Origin: Nocardioides kongjuensis | GTDB lineage: Bacteria; Actinomycetota; Actinomycetes; Propionibacteriales; Nocardioidaceae | Direction: 5' to 3' | NCBI RefSeq assembly: GCF_013409625.1 | Contig: NZ_JACCBF010000001.1 | Coordinates: forward strand, 434,001 to 498,000 | DNA length: 64,000 bases | Part shown: positions 63,772-64,000 of the stretch, in pieces | Position numbering within the stretch: position 1 is the stretch's first letter | How the letters are laid out: every line of letters begins with the position of its first letter | Notes under the pieces: model-generated | What the model was told of the DNA's origin: nothing | Seen by the model: the letters and a program-made list of their open reading frames with translations, nothing else | Database searches by the model: none | Translations under genes and position numbers: made by a program

Positions 63772-64000
63772 TCAGGCGGCGCCGAGGAGCGCGCGGTGCA
63801 GCACGGCGATCAGCTCGCCCCGGGTGATCATGCCGACGAGTCGGCCCTCGTGGTCGACCACCGGGACGTTCTTGTACCCCTCGGTCGTCATGAGCGGGAC
63901 GAGGTCGGCGACAGGGGTCTCGGCGGCGATGGTGGTGACGTCGGTCCGCATGATCGAGTCGACCGACTCGAGCTCGACGATGTCGCGGGTGAACAGGTCG
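63772..64000 (-). CDS. CBS-domain protein, C-terminal end only
   Basis: The reverse strand codes the last 76 residues of a protein whose start lies outside the window. It contains one CBS motif: SIMRTDVTTIAAETPVADLVPLM, then KNVPVVDHEGRLVGMITRGELI. CBS modules sense adenine nucleotides and regulate attached or partner domains. The rest of the protein, and so its role, cannot be seen. Confidence 0.82.
   Translation of the reverse strand, partial: DLFTRDIVELESVDSIMRTDVTTIAAETPVADLVPLMTTEGYKNVPVVDHEGRLVGMITRGELIAVLHRALLGAA

Overview
The window is chromosomal DNA of a high-GC Gram-positive bacterium, very probably an actinomycete. Nearly every third codon position is G or C, GTG starts are common, many genes look leaderless, and the families present (FadE-type acyl-CoA dehydrogenases, DUF35 plus lipid-transfer thiolase pairs, furA-katG, EthD, many SDRs and TetR regulators) are typical of that group. 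Nocardioides or a relative is my best guess, but this is an inference from style, not a computed placement. I saw no rRNA, tRNA, CRISPR array, transposase or phage gene.

Region 1 (1-27.2 kb) is a catabolic island for an organic acid or lipid-like compound. It holds a flavoprotein dehydrogenase, an MFS pump, a ten-gene operon (3554-13509: crotonase, Zn-ribbon/OB-fold protein, SCP2-type thiolase/aldolase, acyl-CoA dehydrogenase, APH-type kinase, ACAD10/11-type dehydrogenase, two SDRs, Zn-alcohol dehydrogenase, AMP-forming CoA ligase), its own TetR regulator, an EthD protein, and a complete branched-chain-type ABC importer whose permease and both ATPases are fused into one protein. It also has a MaoC hydratase, an NADP oxidoreductase, a thiolase, a FabG-like SDR and a second ACAD plus kinase pair. 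A 15-bp inverted repeat, consensus CTGAA-N5-TTCAG, lies in front of at least eight of these transcription units and ties them into one likely TetR regulon. No steroid ring-opening genes are present, so the substrate is unknown. A two-step activation, acyl-CoA formation followed by phosphorylation and removal of a hydroxyl group, is suggested by the kinase/ACAD pairs.

Region 2 (27.3-33.6 kb) has an amidase and amino acid permease operon followed by a decayed PucR-type regulator. It is divergent from a TetR gene across a perfect 35-bp palindrome. A DAO-type oxidase, an acyltransferase and a flavin reductase follow. Region 3 (33.6-45.1 kb) is mostly housekeeping and stress genes: furA-katG, a GNAT and AhpD-like pair, secreted alkaline phosphatase, a lipoprotein, an SDR, an ABC exporter and leuS.

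Region 4 (45.1-62 kb) looks like catabolism of an amine or amino acid. A TetR gene precedes a long operon encoding a spermidine/putrescine-type ABC importer, an acyl-CoA dehydrogenase, an ADP-forming acyl-CoA synthetase, a TPP-dependent decarboxylase-like enzyme, an amino acid dehydrogenase, an EamA transporter and a DAO-type oxidase. A second TetR, a flavin amine oxidase and an NCS1 permease coupled to a 53-residue membrane protein follow. Operators with TTGAC half-sites occur in front of three of these units. The window ends with degV, comEA and the end of a CBS-domain gene.
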